Assembly: GCF_000155615.1 (NCBI RefSeq)
Contig: NZ_DS989915.1
Span: 1,720,735-1,759,267 of the forward strand
Reading direction: 5' to 3'
Origin: Alcanivorax sp. DG881
GTDB lineage: Bacteria; Pseudomonadota; Gammaproteobacteria; Pseudomonadales; Alcanivoracaceae
Length of the DNA stretch: 38,533 nt
Below are positions 15,824-23,834 of the stretch, in pieces (within the stretch, counting starts at the first letter, position 1; every line of letters starts with the position of its first letter). A program made the position numbers and the translations under genes. The notes under the pieces were generated by a model that saw nothing but the letters and a program-made list of their open reading frames with translations, was not told the DNA's origin and searched no databases.

Positions 15824-16428
15824 TATAGCGCCTCGGCAGCCTCCATCGTCTCGTCGTCGCTCTCGACAACCTTGTCTTCACTATTGGCCTGACAACCGGG
15901 TTCGCCCACCGCCATCGATAGCGACGGATCCACCAATGCGCCCAGGCCTTGCAGCGCTTCGGAACCCATCAGCAACGGATAACGAAACTCGCTGCGGTCT
16001 GTCAGGTTAACTTCAATCTGCTCCTGGCGGTTGCCCATACAAACCGTCAGGGTTACCACCGGACGACGGCTGTAGTCCCGCTCACCCGGCGACACACTTT
16101 CTGCCCGTCGCTTGATGCGCACATGCCCTGACAGTGGCAGCTCCACATCATCCCATTGTTCCGCATTAATACCCCAATCTTCCCGGTCATCGCGGTCGAT
16201 GGACAGGTCGAACTCGACCATTTCCACGCCATCCTGCTCAAAAGTACGGATGTAACGGGCGCTCAGGGAGGCAGAATCCGCCCCCGTATCCAGCTTGGCA
16301 GGTACCGTAATGCCCAACTCCTTGATGTGCACTTTCTCGTGCAAGCCATAAATCATCTTGCCGGATGAGTCGTCAGCCACCACCACCAAGGGCGCCAGCA
16401 CCAACAGCAAAGCAAGGAATGTGCGCAT
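15823..16428 (-). CDS. Periplasmic retropepsin-like protease (RimB / ATP-dependent zinc protease family)
   Basis: A 201-residue exported protein with signal peptide (1-18) and a single retropepsin-like fold of the family usually named ATP-dependent zinc protease (Pfam Zn_protease). The aspartic-protease signature LDTGADSASL places Asp47, and LLMGSEALQGLG near 153-164 supplies the hydrophobic-hydrophobic-Gly segment typical of retropepsins. A homodimer would be needed to pair two aspartates. An acidic C-terminal tail (about 180-201) is unusual. It is first in the coupled unit with the pseudo-transglutaminase and ATP-grasp genes, suggesting it processes a periplasmic peptide or protein linked to the ligase. 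The start at 16428 is set by the signal peptide. Confidence 0.87.
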   Translation of the reverse strand: MRTFLALLLVLAPLVVVADDSSGKMIYGLHEKVHIKELGITVPAKLDTGADSASLSARYIRTFEQDGVEMVEFDLSIDRDDREDWGINAEQWDDVELPLSGHVRIKRRAESVSPGERDYSRRPVVTLTVCMGNRQEQIEVNLTDRSEFRYPLLMGSEALQGLGALVDPSLSMAVGEPGCQANSEDKVVESDDETMEAAEAL

Positions 16429-16630
16429 TATAACAACCTGATTGTAAAAGCATTACAGCCTGATCTCGGGATTTCCGACCCAGCCTCTGACCGGTCCCCC
16501 GGAAAATGGTTGCGCCATTCTAGGCGATCATCGGGCCTCTCGCAGGCTCAACCGTGAAATTTTGAACTTGTTCACAATTGCCAATCTTACGATAAAGGCT
16601 GACCGGCGGGCTATCACCCACACGCTACGC

Positions 16631-16639
16631 TGCTATAAT
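16631..16639 (+). promoter_or_regulatory. typA promoter (extended -10)
   Basis: TGCTATAAT is a perfect extended -10, followed by a GC-rich GCGCGCCCC discriminator. The best -35 candidate, CTATCA at 16611-16616, is weak. Start expected near 16646. Confidence 0.7.
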
Positions 16640-16649
16640 GCGCGCCCCT

Positions 16650-16673
16650 GCGAAACCGCTGGCACGGTTTCGC
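16650..16673 (+). promoter_or_regulatory. 5' leader stem-loop of typA
   Basis: A perfect 9-base inverted repeat, GCGAAACCG / CGGTTTCGC, around a CTGGCA loop. It begins only a few bases after the predicted transcription start and ends about 10 bases before the GGAG ribosome site. There is no T run, so it is not a terminator. It may stabilise the mRNA or respond to temperature. Confidence 0.5.
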
Positions 16674-16696
16674 CCACCATATTTGGAGCATCACTA

Positions 16697-18505
16697 GTGA
16701 TTGAACGTCTGCGCAATATCGCCATCATCGCCCACGTTGACCACGGCAAGACCACCCTGGTGGACAAGCTGCTGCAACAGTCTGGCACCCTGGGAGATCG
16801 CGCCGGCGACATCGAACGGGTCATGGACTCCAACGATCTGGAGAAAGAGCGGGGCATTACCATTCTGTCCAAGAACACCGCCATCCAGTGGAATGACTAT
16901 CGCATCAACATCGTGGACACCCCCGGCCACGCCGACTTCGGCGGTGAGGTAGAGCGGGTCATGTCCATGGTGGATTCCGTGCTGCTGCTTGTAGACGCAG
17001 TGGACGGCCCCATGCCGCAAACCCGCTTCGTGACCCAGAAAGCGTTCGCCGCCGGCCTTCGCCCAATTGTCGTGATCAACAAGATCGACCGTCCTGGCGC
17101 TCGCCCGGACTGGGTAATGGATCAGGTCTTCGACCTGTTCGACAACCTGGGCGCCACCGACGAGCAACTGGACTTCCCGGTCATCTATGCCTCTGCCCTG
17201 AACGGCATTGCCGGCCTGGACGCGGATGATCTGGCCGACGACATGACCCCGCTGCTGCAGGCCATCGTCGACAAAGTGGATTACCCGAACGTGGATGCTG
17301 ACGGCCCTTTCCAGATGCAGATTTCCTCTCTGGACTACAACAGCTACCTGGGCATCGTCGGTATTGGCCGGGTCAAGCGCGGCAACATCAAGGCCAACAG
17401 CCCGGTGAAAGTGATCGGCGCCGACGGCAATGTCCGTAACGGCAAGATCCTCACCATCATGGGCTACCACGGCCTGGAGCGTGTCGATGCCACCACCGCG
17501 TCCGCTGGCGAAATCGTCTGCATCACCGGCCTGGATCCGCTGAACATTTCCGACACCCTGTGTGATCCGCTGAATGTGGAAGCGCTGACCCCGCTGAGCG
17601 TGGACGAACCCACCGTCAGCATGTTCTTCCACGTGAACACCTCACCGTTTGCCGGCCAGGACGGCAAGTTCGTTACCAGCCGCCAGATCCGTGAGCGCCT
17701 GGAAGCCGAACTCAAGCACAACGTGGCCCTGCGCGTGGAAGAAACCGGCAGCGCCGACCAGTTCCGCGTCTCCGGCCGTGGCGAGCTGCACCTGTCGGTA
17801 CTGATCGAGAACATGCGTCGTGAAGGCTTCGAGCTGGCCGTAGGCCGCCCGCAGGTAATCATCCGTGAAGAAGACGGCGTGAAGCAGGAACCCTACGAAA
17901 CCGTTGTGGCCGACGTGGAAGAACAGCATCAGGGCGCCATCATGGAGCATCTGGGTCTGCGTAAGGCCGAGATGACCAACATGGAACCGGACGGTAAAGG
18001 CCGGGTTCGCCTGGAATTTCTGGTACCCAGCCGTGGCCTGATCGGCTTCCGCAGCCAGTTCCTGACCCTGACTTCCGGCACCGGCATCCTCAACAGCACC
18101 TTCAGCCACTACGGCGAGCACAAGGCCGGCGACATGGCCAAGCGCATCAACGGTGTGCTGGTATCCATGGTGAAAGGCAAGGTGCTGGGCTTCGCCCTGT
18201 TCAACCTGCAGGAACGTGGCCGCATGCTGATCGACCCGAACGTAGATGTGTACGAAGGCCAAATCATCGGCATCCACAGCCGTGGCAACGACCTGGTGGT
18301 CAACCCCACCAAGGGCAAGCAGCTGACCAACATGCGCGCCTCCGGCACCGATGAGAACATCGTTCTCACCCCGCCGATCCGTTTCAGCCTGGAACAGGCG
18401 CTGGACTTCATCGAAGACGACGAGCTGGTGGAAGTGACCCCCAACTCCCTGCGTATTCGCAAGAAGCTGCTCACCGAAACCGAGCGCAAGCGCGCCGGGC
18501 GGTAA
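16697..18505 (+). CDS. typA: Ribosome-associated translational GTPase TypA/BipA
   Basis: A translational GTPase related to EF-G that helps 50S assembly and stress or cold adaptation; 602 residues, normal for the family. The N-terminal G domain has [15 protein letters not shown] (P-loop), RGITI (switch I), [15 protein letters not shown] (G3) and [12 protein letters not shown] (G4). The family's C-terminal domain follows, ending in basic [14 protein letters not shown]. The start is GTG at 16697, with GGAG 9-12 bases upstream; the frame is open upstream but runs through the promoter. Flanked upstream by the divergent retropepsin operon and downstream by its own terminator. Confidence 0.97.
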   Translation: MIERLRNIAIIAHVDHGKTTLVDKLLQQSGTLGDRAGDIERVMDSNDLEKERGITILSKNTAIQWNDYRINIVDTPGHADFGGEVERVMSMVDSVLLLVDAVDGPMPQTRFVTQKAFAAGLRPIVVINKIDRPGARPDWVMDQVFDLFDNLGATDEQLDFPVIYASALNGIAGLDADDLADDMTPLLQAIVDKVDYPNVDADGPFQMQISSLDYNSYLGIVGIGRVKRGNIKANSPVKVIGADGNVRNGKILTIMGYHGLERVDATTASAGEIVCITGLDPLNISDTLCDPLNVEALTPLSVDEPTVSMFFHVNTSPFAGQDGKFVTSRQIRERLEAELKHNVALRVEETGSADQFRVSGRGELHLSVLIENMRREGFELAVGRPQVIIREEDGVKQEPYETVVADVEEQHQGAIMEHLGLRKAEMTNMEPDGKGRVRLEFLVPSRGLIGFRSQFLTLTSGTGILNSTFSHYGEHKAGDMAKRINGVLVSMVKGKVLGFALFNLQERGRMLIDPNVDVYEGQIIGIHSRGNDLVVNPTKGKQLTNMRASGTDENIVLTPPIRFSLEQALDFIEDDELVEVTPNSLRIRKKLLTETERKRAGR

Positions 18506-18536
18506 TTAAGAGACGCAACACGCTGCACGCATCAAG
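18503..18536 (+). repeat. 3'-end module after typA (family 2, copy 1)
   Basis: TAATTAAGAGACGC, then CACGCATCAAGCGCCACGC, closely parallels the sequence after asmA at 33163-33200. Both copies start at the stop codon and lead into an intrinsic terminator. Confidence 0.55.
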
Positions 18537-18564
18537 CGCCACGCCTAAAAACGTGGCGTTTTTT
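18537..18564 (+). terminator. Rho-independent terminator of typA
   Basis: Stem CGCCACG (18537-18543) with CGTGGCG (18552-18558), 8-base loop, then six T residues. It lies 32 bases after the typA stop and before the convergent DUF2007 gene. Confidence 0.9.
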
Positions 18565-18594
18565 GTGTCCGGTGGGTGCACCGCCAACGCGACT

Positions 18595-18930
18595 TTAACG
18601 CAATAGCATCAACACCAGCACCGCACCGATCACCAGCCCCACTATCAAACCCGCCATAAATCCCTGCCCGGCCAGCGGCGCTGCACCGGTAGTGGGCGCC
18701 CCCTCTCCCCGATCTGCCGGCTGGCTGGCCTCGAACTCAGCAATCACTTCCCGGGCCCGTGTTTCATCGTTGGCGGCCACCCATACTGTCGCCAGGCCCG
18801 CCGCCGGCAGCTCACCCATGCCGCCCTGCAACATATCGCCATGCACCTGGGCCATGATGCCCACCTGGTCCAGCAGGTTGGCCAGCATATGGGCTTCAAT
18901 CATGTGTCGTGCCTGAAACACACACTTCAC
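18595..18930 (-). CDS. DUF2007-domain small membrane protein
   Basis: A 111-residue protein. An N-terminal DUF2007 (putative signal-transducing) domain of about 70 residues begins MKCVFQARHMIEAHMLANLL, and a single C-terminal transmembrane helix (about 90-110, MAGLIVGLVIGAVLVLMLL) ends in Arg. Topology is probably a cytosolic domain tethered by a tail anchor. DUF2007 resembles a PII-like fold, but no ligand is known. It follows the DUF4377 lipoprotein gene by 16 bases and is probably co-transcribed with it. Convergent with typA. Confidence 0.8.
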   Translation of the reverse strand: MKCVFQARHMIEAHMLANLLDQVGIMAQVHGDMLQGGMGELPAAGLATVWVAANDETRAREVIAEFEASQPADRGEGAPTTGAAPLAGQGFMAGLIVGLVIGAVLVLMLLR

Positions 18931-18946
18931 CAGCCCTCTCCTCTCG

Positions 18947-19282
18947 TTACGGGTTCACCGGGGTTTTCTCCACCACTTCCAGCAGTGTATAGCGCAAACT
19001 GCTGCCATCCGCCGGTGGCGATTCCACGTTTTCGACCTTCACACGCAGGGTGTACTGAAACCCCTCTTCGTAAGTAAAGCCCTCTACGTGGTTATAGAAT
19101 AACTCCCAATTGGCATCGGCCTCATGCTTGACCCGCAAACACTCCATCACGCCGACACCAATGCATGCCGAGCCATAGGGCGCCACATACAGGAGCTGTC
19201 CCGGCTTGTCCTGCGGCGAAGGCTCATTGCAACCGGCCAGTAAAAACAACAACACCAAGGTCCCGCGTTTCCACATCATCAT
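18947..19282 (-). CDS. DUF4377-domain lipoprotein
   Basis: A roughly 111-residue predicted lipoprotein with a short basic start, hydrophobic stretch and lipobox LLAGC. The mature part has the DUF4377 pattern: [20 protein letters not shown] (two Cys), then [19 protein letters not shown] and a strand-rich end. DUF4377 is often found in heat-shock HslJ/META-type envelope proteins; function unknown. Three successive ATGs (19282, 19279, 19276) follow an AGGA site; the exact one is not decidable. The gene overlaps no neighbour, but its start is only about 80 bases from that of the divergent trmL. Confidence 0.8.
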   Translation of the reverse strand: MMMWKRGTLVLLFLLAGCNEPSPQDKPGQLLYVAPYGSACIGVGVMECLRVKHEADANWELFYNHVEGFTYEEGFQYTLRVKVENVESPPADGSSLRYTLLEVVEKTPVNP

Positions 19283-19362
19283 CCATGTCCTGTTATTCTT
19301 GTCGTAGCGCTTATCGTAGTTCTGATCAGTACCACGCCCACCCCGCCAAGGCAAAACCCGAC

Positions 19363-19833
19363 ATGCTGCATATCGCCCTGTTCGAGCCGGAAATCCCTCC
19401 CAACACCGGCAACATTATCCGCCTGGCCGCCAACACCGGCGCCCAGTTGCATCTGATTGAGCCATTGGGCTTTTCCCTGGAAGAAAAGAAACTGCGCCGT
19501 GCCGGCCTCGACTACAGCGAGTTCGCCGCATTACAGGTGCATCGGGATTTTGCCGCATTTCAGGAAAGTATCGCTGGCCAGCGGCTGTTCGCCATGACCA
19601 CCAAGGGTAGCCGCCCCCATAGCGAAGCCTGTTTTCAGGACGGAGATGTTCTGTTATTCGGGCCGGAAACCCGCGGCCTGCCGGACCCCATTCTGAAAAG
19701 TCTGCCGCCAACACAGAGATTGCGCCTGCCCATGGTGGCGGATAGCCGCAGCCTTAATCTCAGCAATGCCGTTGCCGTAACGCTCTACGAGGCATGGCGG
19801 CAACTGGGATACGAAGGGGCAGTGGATAGTTAA
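19363..19833 (+). CDS. trmL: tRNA (cytidine/uridine-34-2'-O)-methyltransferase TrmL
   Basis: A SPOUT-class methyltransferase, 156 residues, that uses S-adenosylmethionine to methylate the wobble ribose of tRNA-Leu species. The N-terminal [19 protein letters not shown] motif (about 7-25), central [11 protein letters not shown] and C-terminal [16 protein letters not shown] knot motif are intact. The start at 19363 ([13 protein letters not shown]) is fixed by the family; the frame is open further upstream but that is not used. Its stop TAA sits in the AT-rich GTTAATAATGAATA stretch that begins the intergenic element, convergent with secB. Confidence 0.96.
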   Translation: MLHIALFEPEIPPNTGNIIRLAANTGAQLHLIEPLGFSLEEKKLRRAGLDYSEFAALQVHRDFAAFQESIAGQRLFAMTTKGSRPHSEACFQDGDVLLFGPETRGLPDPILKSLPPTQRLRLPMVADSRSLNLSNAVAVTLYEAWRQLGYEGAVDS

Positions 19834-19981
19834 TAATGAATAATTAATAACGTCACGGGATAGATTTTTTCCGTATTGAACGCAAAGAAGCCGCGCCCAT
19901 ACTCTGGGCGCGGCTCTTGCATTCCGGCATAACAAACGCTGCTCTCGCAGCTTTTAATTATCCGTTATCAACCATTAATTG
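19826..19981. repeat. Intergenic element, copy 2 (AT-rich ends plus two hairpins)
   Basis: Begins ATAGTTAATAATGAATAATT at the trmL stop and ends TTAATTATC...ATTAATTG before the secB stop. It contains a GC-rich hairpin (19890-19914) and a small GCTGC-TCTC-GCAGC hairpin followed by TTTT (19938-19955). The layout matches copy 1 at 5354-5485, and the left end matches the sequence after the last gene (38474-38510). Confidence 0.6.
19890..19914. terminator. Bidirectional hairpin between trmL and secB (element core, copy 2)
   Basis: GCCGCGCCCA (19890-19899) pairs perfectly with TGGGCGCGGC (19905-19914) around a 5-base loop; the stem extends imperfectly through GCAAAGAA/TCTTGC. It serves a convergent gene pair like the related hairpin at 5401-5432. 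Confidence 0.75.
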
Positions 19982-19985
19982 CAGT

Positions 19986-20459
19986 TTACTGAACGGTCTC
20001 GCCCGCCGCCGCAGCATTTTCCTGTTGCTGCTGACGCTGCTGCTGATACAGCGCATCGAAGTTGATCGGCTGCAGCACCATCTGCGGGAATGACCCCTTG
20101 GCCACCAGGTCCGACACCACTTCACGGACATACGGGAACAGCAGATTCGGGCAATACGCGCCGAGCAATTGCGCCCGCTCTTCGCCTTCGATGCCTTTCA
20201 CGGTAAAGATACCGGCCTGCTTCACTTCCACCAGATAGAACGTCTTTTCTTCGGCTTCGTCCTTGGCGGTCACCGTCACGGTGATTTCCACTTCGAACTC
20301 ATCGCCTTCACCAACACGGCGGGCGCTGTTGTTCAGCTGCACGTTCACCTTGGGTTTCCATTCCTGCAGGAACACTTCCGGTGCACCCGGGCACTCGAAG
20401 GACGTGTCTTTCAGGTAAATACGCTGCAGTTGGAAAACCTGTTGCTGTTCATCAGCCAT
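19986..20459 (-). CDS. secB: Protein-export chaperone SecB
   Basis: A cytosolic tetrameric chaperone that keeps exported precursors unfolded and delivers them to SecA; 157 residues. Family landmarks include FQLQRIYLKDTSFECPGAP near the start, the central VEITVTV strand, and GAYCPNLLFPYVREVVSDLV with PQMVLQPINFDALY, the peptide-groove and SecA-contact region. The Gln-rich tail (QQQRQQQQENAAAAGE) is longer than in E. coli and probably disordered. AGGAG precedes the ATG by 6-7 bases. Last gene of a rhodanese-grxC-secB operon, with a 12-base gap after grxC. Confidence 0.97.
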   Translation of the reverse strand: MADEQQQVFQLQRIYLKDTSFECPGAPEVFLQEWKPKVNVQLNNSARRVGEGDEFEVEITVTVTAKDEAEEKTFYLVEVKQAGIFTVKGIEGEERAQLLGAYCPNLLFPYVREVVSDLVAKGSFPQMVLQPINFDALYQQQRQQQQENAAAAGETVQ

Positions 20460-20471
20460 GTTCTTCTCCTG

Positions 20472-20732
20472 TTACTGGCCTGCTCCGAGCAGAGCATCGA
20501 GCTCCCCCGCCCGCTCCAGAGCAAAAAGTTCATCACAGCCACCGATGGCGTGATCATTAATGAAAATCTGCGGCACCGTGCGGGCACCGCCGCGCTGCAT
20601 CATGACTGCACGCTGCTGGGGCTCGCGATCCACATCGGTATCCTCGAACGCCACATTCTTGCTGTTCAGCAGCTGCTTGGCACGCACGCAAAACGGGCAC
20701 CAGGCAGTGGTATACAGTTCGACTTTGGCCAT
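20472..20732 (-). CDS. grxC: Glutaredoxin 3-type (class I, dithiol)
   Basis: An 86-residue thioltransferase using glutathione to reduce disulfides. Dithiol active site CPFC (Cys12, Cys15) in TTAWCPFCVRAKQLL, cis-Pro segment RTVPQIFI, and glutathione-binding GGCDELFALE. GCAGGAGG is a strong ribosome site. Between the membrane rhodanese and secB, the same order as in Pseudomonas. Confidence 0.95.
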   Translation of the reverse strand: MAKVELYTTAWCPFCVRAKQLLNSKNVAFEDTDVDREPQQRAVMMQRGGARTVPQIFINDHAIGGCDELFALERAGELDALLGAGQ

Positions 20733-20745
20733 CTCTGCCTCCTGC

Positions 20746-21162
20746 TTACTCTTTGACCACCGGCAGGCTGGCTGATCGCCAGGCGTTCAGGCCACCCTGA
20801 ATGCGATACAGATCAGAAAAGCCCTTGGTGCGCAGTTGCCGTCCCAGATGTGAGGCCTTTGCCCCCATATCACAAGTCAGGATGAGGGGTTTGTCCTTGT
20901 ATTTTTCCAGCTCTGCAATACGATCAAGCGCCTGCCCGGCGGGAATATTGATGCTACCGGCAATATGCCCGGTGCGGAACTCATCGCTGTCGCGCAGATC
21001 CACGATCACCGCATCCTTCTGGTTCACCATGTTGGTGGCCAACTGCGGCGTTAGCGACTGGCCGCCGCGGCGGGACTCAAGCACAAAAAACAGTGCCCAC
21101 AACAGGAAAAAGGCGGACACCAGAATATAATGGTTGCTGGCGAATTCAATCAGATTGCCCAT
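20746..21162 (-). CDS. Membrane-anchored rhodanese-like protein (YibN type)
   Basis: A 138-residue protein with one N-terminal transmembrane helix (about 12-29, ILVSAFFLLWALFFVLE) and a cytosolic rhodanese domain. The active-site loop CDMGAKAS keeps the catalytic Cys (near 97), and the DLRDSDEFRTGHIAGSINIPAG motif is complete, so sulfur transfer is plausible. First gene of the operon leading to grxC and secB. In Pseudomonas the gpmI gene usually lies between this and envC; here the 135-base gap to the divergent envC holds no gene. Confidence 0.9.
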   Translation of the reverse strand: MGNLIEFASNHYILVSAFFLLWALFFVLESRRGGQSLTPQLATNMVNQKDAVIVDLRDSDEFRTGHIAGSINIPAGQALDRIAELEKYKDKPLILTCDMGAKASHLGRQLRTKGFSDLYRIQGGLNAWRSASLPVVKE

Positions 21163-21297
21163 GGAAACCCCGGATCATTAGCGTTGGCTCTAATCGGCGC
21201 CAATGGTGCGGCGCCACTGTTTCCCCCGGGAAAGAAAGCCGAAGGAAAATCGGCGCCAAGTATACACATCCCCGGGCCGTTAAGGTAAAACCTCGCC

Positions 21298-22461
21298 ATG
21301 ACCCGACGATTACTGCTGCTTCTACTGCTCCCGGCCCTGCTCCCTGTTAGCGGGGTGGCGGACACCGCGCCCAGCAAGGCCCAGCTGGAGAAGCTCAAAT
21401 CCCGCATCAGCGAATTGAGCGAGGCCCAGAGCCGCGAATTGCGCGAACGTGATTCCGTGCAGGCCAGCCTGCGCGAGGCGGAACTGCGCATCAGCCGACT
21501 GACCCGGGAACAACGGAACCTGGAAAAAAAGGCAAGCACCGCCCGGCAGCGCCTCGACAGCCTGGAGGCAGAACAGGCAGTGCTGGCCGCAGAAAAGCGC
21601 ACCCAGCTGGACTGGCTGGGCAAAACCGTGCGCGCCAGTTATCAGGCCGGCCGCCAGGAACGCATCAAACTGCTGCTCAACCAGGAACAGCCCGACCAGA
21701 TCGCCCGCCTGCTGCGCTACCAGGAATATTATCAGCGCGCCCGCAGCAACCGCCTCAAGGCCGTCAACGGTGAGCTTGATGAACTCAAGGCGATTGCCCT
21801 GCGGGTAGAGAAGGCCCGCCAGGTGCTGCTGGAAAAACGCACCGACGTGCAACGCCATGCGGACAAACTGCAAGACGCCCAGAAAGAGCGCCAGGCCACA
21901 CTGGCATCACTGAACCGCTCACTGGATGATCGTGGCAGCAATCTTAACCAGCTCAAGGCAGATCAGCAGCGCCTGCAAACGCTGCTGGCAGACATGCAGC
22001 GCAGCCTCAATGACATTCCTGCCGACCTGGGCGGCAAGCCCTTCGGCAATCTGGCCGGCAAACTCCCCTGGCCCGTGGAGGCACGCATTTCCACCGGCTA
22101 TAACAGCCGCCGGGAAGGGGCGCTACGTTGGCAAGGCGTCATTTTCAATGCTGCCCCGGGCACCCCGGTCCGGGCGATCCATGCCGGCCGCGTGGTGTTT
22201 GCTGACTGGCTGCGCGGCTACGGCCTGCTGACCATTGTTGATCACGGCAACGGCTACCTGACTCTTTACGGCTACAACCAGAGCCTGTTACGCGAGGTCG
22301 GCGAATGGGTGTCCGCCGGCGACAGCCTGGCCCTGGCCGGCAATTCCGGCGGCAACCGGACCAACGGTCTCTACTTCGAGATACGCCACCGGGGCAAGGC
22401 TGTGAACCCCACACGCTGGTGCAATCAGCGTGTTACACTGCCGCCATTGGCGCAAAATTGA
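21298..22461 (+). CDS. envC: Murein hydrolase activator EnvC
   Basis: A periplasmic activator of the division amidases AmiA/AmiB, 387 residues. Signal peptide (about 1-21), then a long coiled coil (about 25-240, repeated SRISELSEAQSRELRE-type heptads), then a C-terminal LytM/M23 domain (about 275-380). The LytM domain is degenerate: the metal-binding HxGxD site is replaced by GALRWQGVIFN, and LTLYGYNQSL lacks the usual His, as expected for EnvC, which activates but does not cut. It is followed after 53 bases by ctpA and the divergent polysaccharide deacetylase, an operon arrangement widespread in gammaproteobacteria. Confidence 0.93.
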   Translation: MTRRLLLLLLLPALLPVSGVADTAPSKAQLEKLKSRISELSEAQSRELRERDSVQASLREAELRISRLTREQRNLEKKASTARQRLDSLEAEQAVLAAEKRTQLDWLGKTVRASYQAGRQERIKLLLNQEQPDQIARLLRYQEYYQRARSNRLKAVNGELDELKAIALRVEKARQVLLEKRTDVQRHADKLQDAQKERQATLASLNRSLDDRGSNLNQLKADQQRLQTLLADMQRSLNDIPADLGGKPFGNLAGKLPWPVEARISTGYNSRREGALRWQGVIFNAAPGTPVRAIHAGRVVFADWLRGYGLLTIVDHGNGYLTLYGYNQSLLREVGEWVSAGDSLALAGNSGGNRTNGLYFEIRHRGKAVNPTRWCNQRVTLPPLAQN

Positions 22462-22514
22462 TGATGAACTTTGAAACGCGCACACCTTTTTTCTGTGCCC
22501 GCCGGGGATCCTGA

Positions 22515-23834
22515 ATGCCAACAACCATCCTGCCCACGCTCCGTTCTGTCGCGCTCACCGGCCTGCTTGCCCTGAGCCCGCTCACCGCACTTCACGCCCA
22601 GGACCCTGCCCTTGATGAGCAGGCCCGCCAGCAAGGCGTCCCGGTGGACGAGCTGCGCGCCTTTGCCGAGGTCATGGAACGCATCCGTGCGGCCTACATT
22701 GAAGACGTGGATGACCGTGAACTGCTGGAAGCCGCCATCCGCGGCATGCTCCACGATCTGGACCCGCACTCCAACTACCTGACCCCGGACCAGTTCGACG
22801 ACCTGCAGGTGACCACCACCGGCGAATTCGGCGGCCTGGGCATCGAAGTCACCATGGAAGACGGCTTTGTCAAAGTGGTCACCCCGGTGGATGACTCGCC
22901 CGCCAGCAACGCCGGCATTCTCGCGGGCGACCTGATCCTCAAAATCGACGATACCTTTGTAAAAGGGCTGACCCTGGGCGAAGCCGTAGAGCTGATGCGC
23001 GGGGAAATCGGCACCAAAATCGATTTGATGGTCCTTAGCGAAGGCGACGAAAAACCCCGCCAGGTAAGCCTCGAACGCGACCGCATCCAGACCCACAGCG
23101 TGAAATCAAAAATGCTGGAACCGGGCCTGGGCTACCTGCGCATTTCCCAGTTCCAGAACAACACTGGTGACGACGCCCGCAAAGCGCTGGACAAGCTCAA
23201 CAAGGACAGTGCTCTTAACGGCCTGATTCTTGATCTGCGCAATAACCCCGGCGGCGTACTCAACGGCGCCGTGGAAGTCACCGACCTGTTCCTGGATGCC
23301 GGCCTGGTGGTGTACACCCAGGGCCGCGACAAGGCGAGCCGAAACGACTTTGATGCCAGCGCCGGCGATGCCCTGAACGGCAAACCGCTGGTGGTGCTGG
23401 TCAACGGCGGCAGCGCCTCCGCCTCGGAAATCGTGGCTGGCGCCCTGCAGGACCAGGAACGCGCCATCGTGGTGGGCAACCGCACCTTCGGCAAAGGCTC
23501 CGTACAAACGGTATTGCCGTTGAGCAAGGACCGCGCCCTGAAACTCACCACCGCCCGTTATTACACCCCAAAGGGTCGCTCCATTCAGGCAGAAGGGATT
23601 GAACCCGACATTGCCGTGGATGTGGTCACCAAGATCGAAGTACGCGAAGACATGCACCTGCGTGAAGCAGACTTGCCTCGCCACCTGGACAATGAAAACG
23701 GCGACAGCGAGAAAGAGAAGAAACGCAGCTCTCTGGCCGAGGACGATTACCCGCTGGCGCAGGCGCTCTCCATTCTCAAAGGCGTCGTCCTCACTCAACG
23801 CCCCGCCCACGCCTCACAGCCCGACCAGCCTTGA
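22515..23834 (+). CDS. ctpA: Carboxy-terminal processing protease CtpA (S41)
   Basis: A periplasmic S41A protease, 439 residues, that cleaves C-termini of envelope proteins including peptidoglycan hydrolases. Signal peptide (1-28), an N-terminal helical region, PDZ domain (about 95-180, GEFGGLGIEVTM), and protease core with Ser302 in GGSASASE and Lys327 in FGKGSVQT forming the Ser/Lys dyad; GLILDLRNNPGG precedes it. The acidic/basic C-terminal tail is low in complexity. The stop overlaps the ATG of the deacetylase gene (TGATG), so they are translationally coupled. In Pseudomonas, CtpA acts with an LbcA adaptor encoded elsewhere. Confidence 0.95.
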   Translation: MPTTILPTLRSVALTGLLALSPLTALHAQDPALDEQARQQGVPVDELRAFAEVMERIRAAYIEDVDDRELLEAAIRGMLHDLDPHSNYLTPDQFDDLQVTTTGEFGGLGIEVTMEDGFVKVVTPVDDSPASNAGILAGDLILKIDDTFVKGLTLGEAVELMRGEIGTKIDLMVLSEGDEKPRQVSLERDRIQTHSVKSKMLEPGLGYLRISQFQNNTGDDARKALDKLNKDSALNGLILDLRNNPGGVLNGAVEVTDLFLDAGLVVYTQGRDKASRNDFDASAGDALNGKPLVVLVNGGSASASEIVAGALQDQERAIVVGNRTFGKGSVQTVLPLSKDRALKLTTARYYTPKGRSIQAEGIEPDIAVDVVTKIEVREDMHLREADLPRHLDNENGDSEKEKKRSSLAEDDYPLAQALSILKGVVLTQRPAHASQPDQP

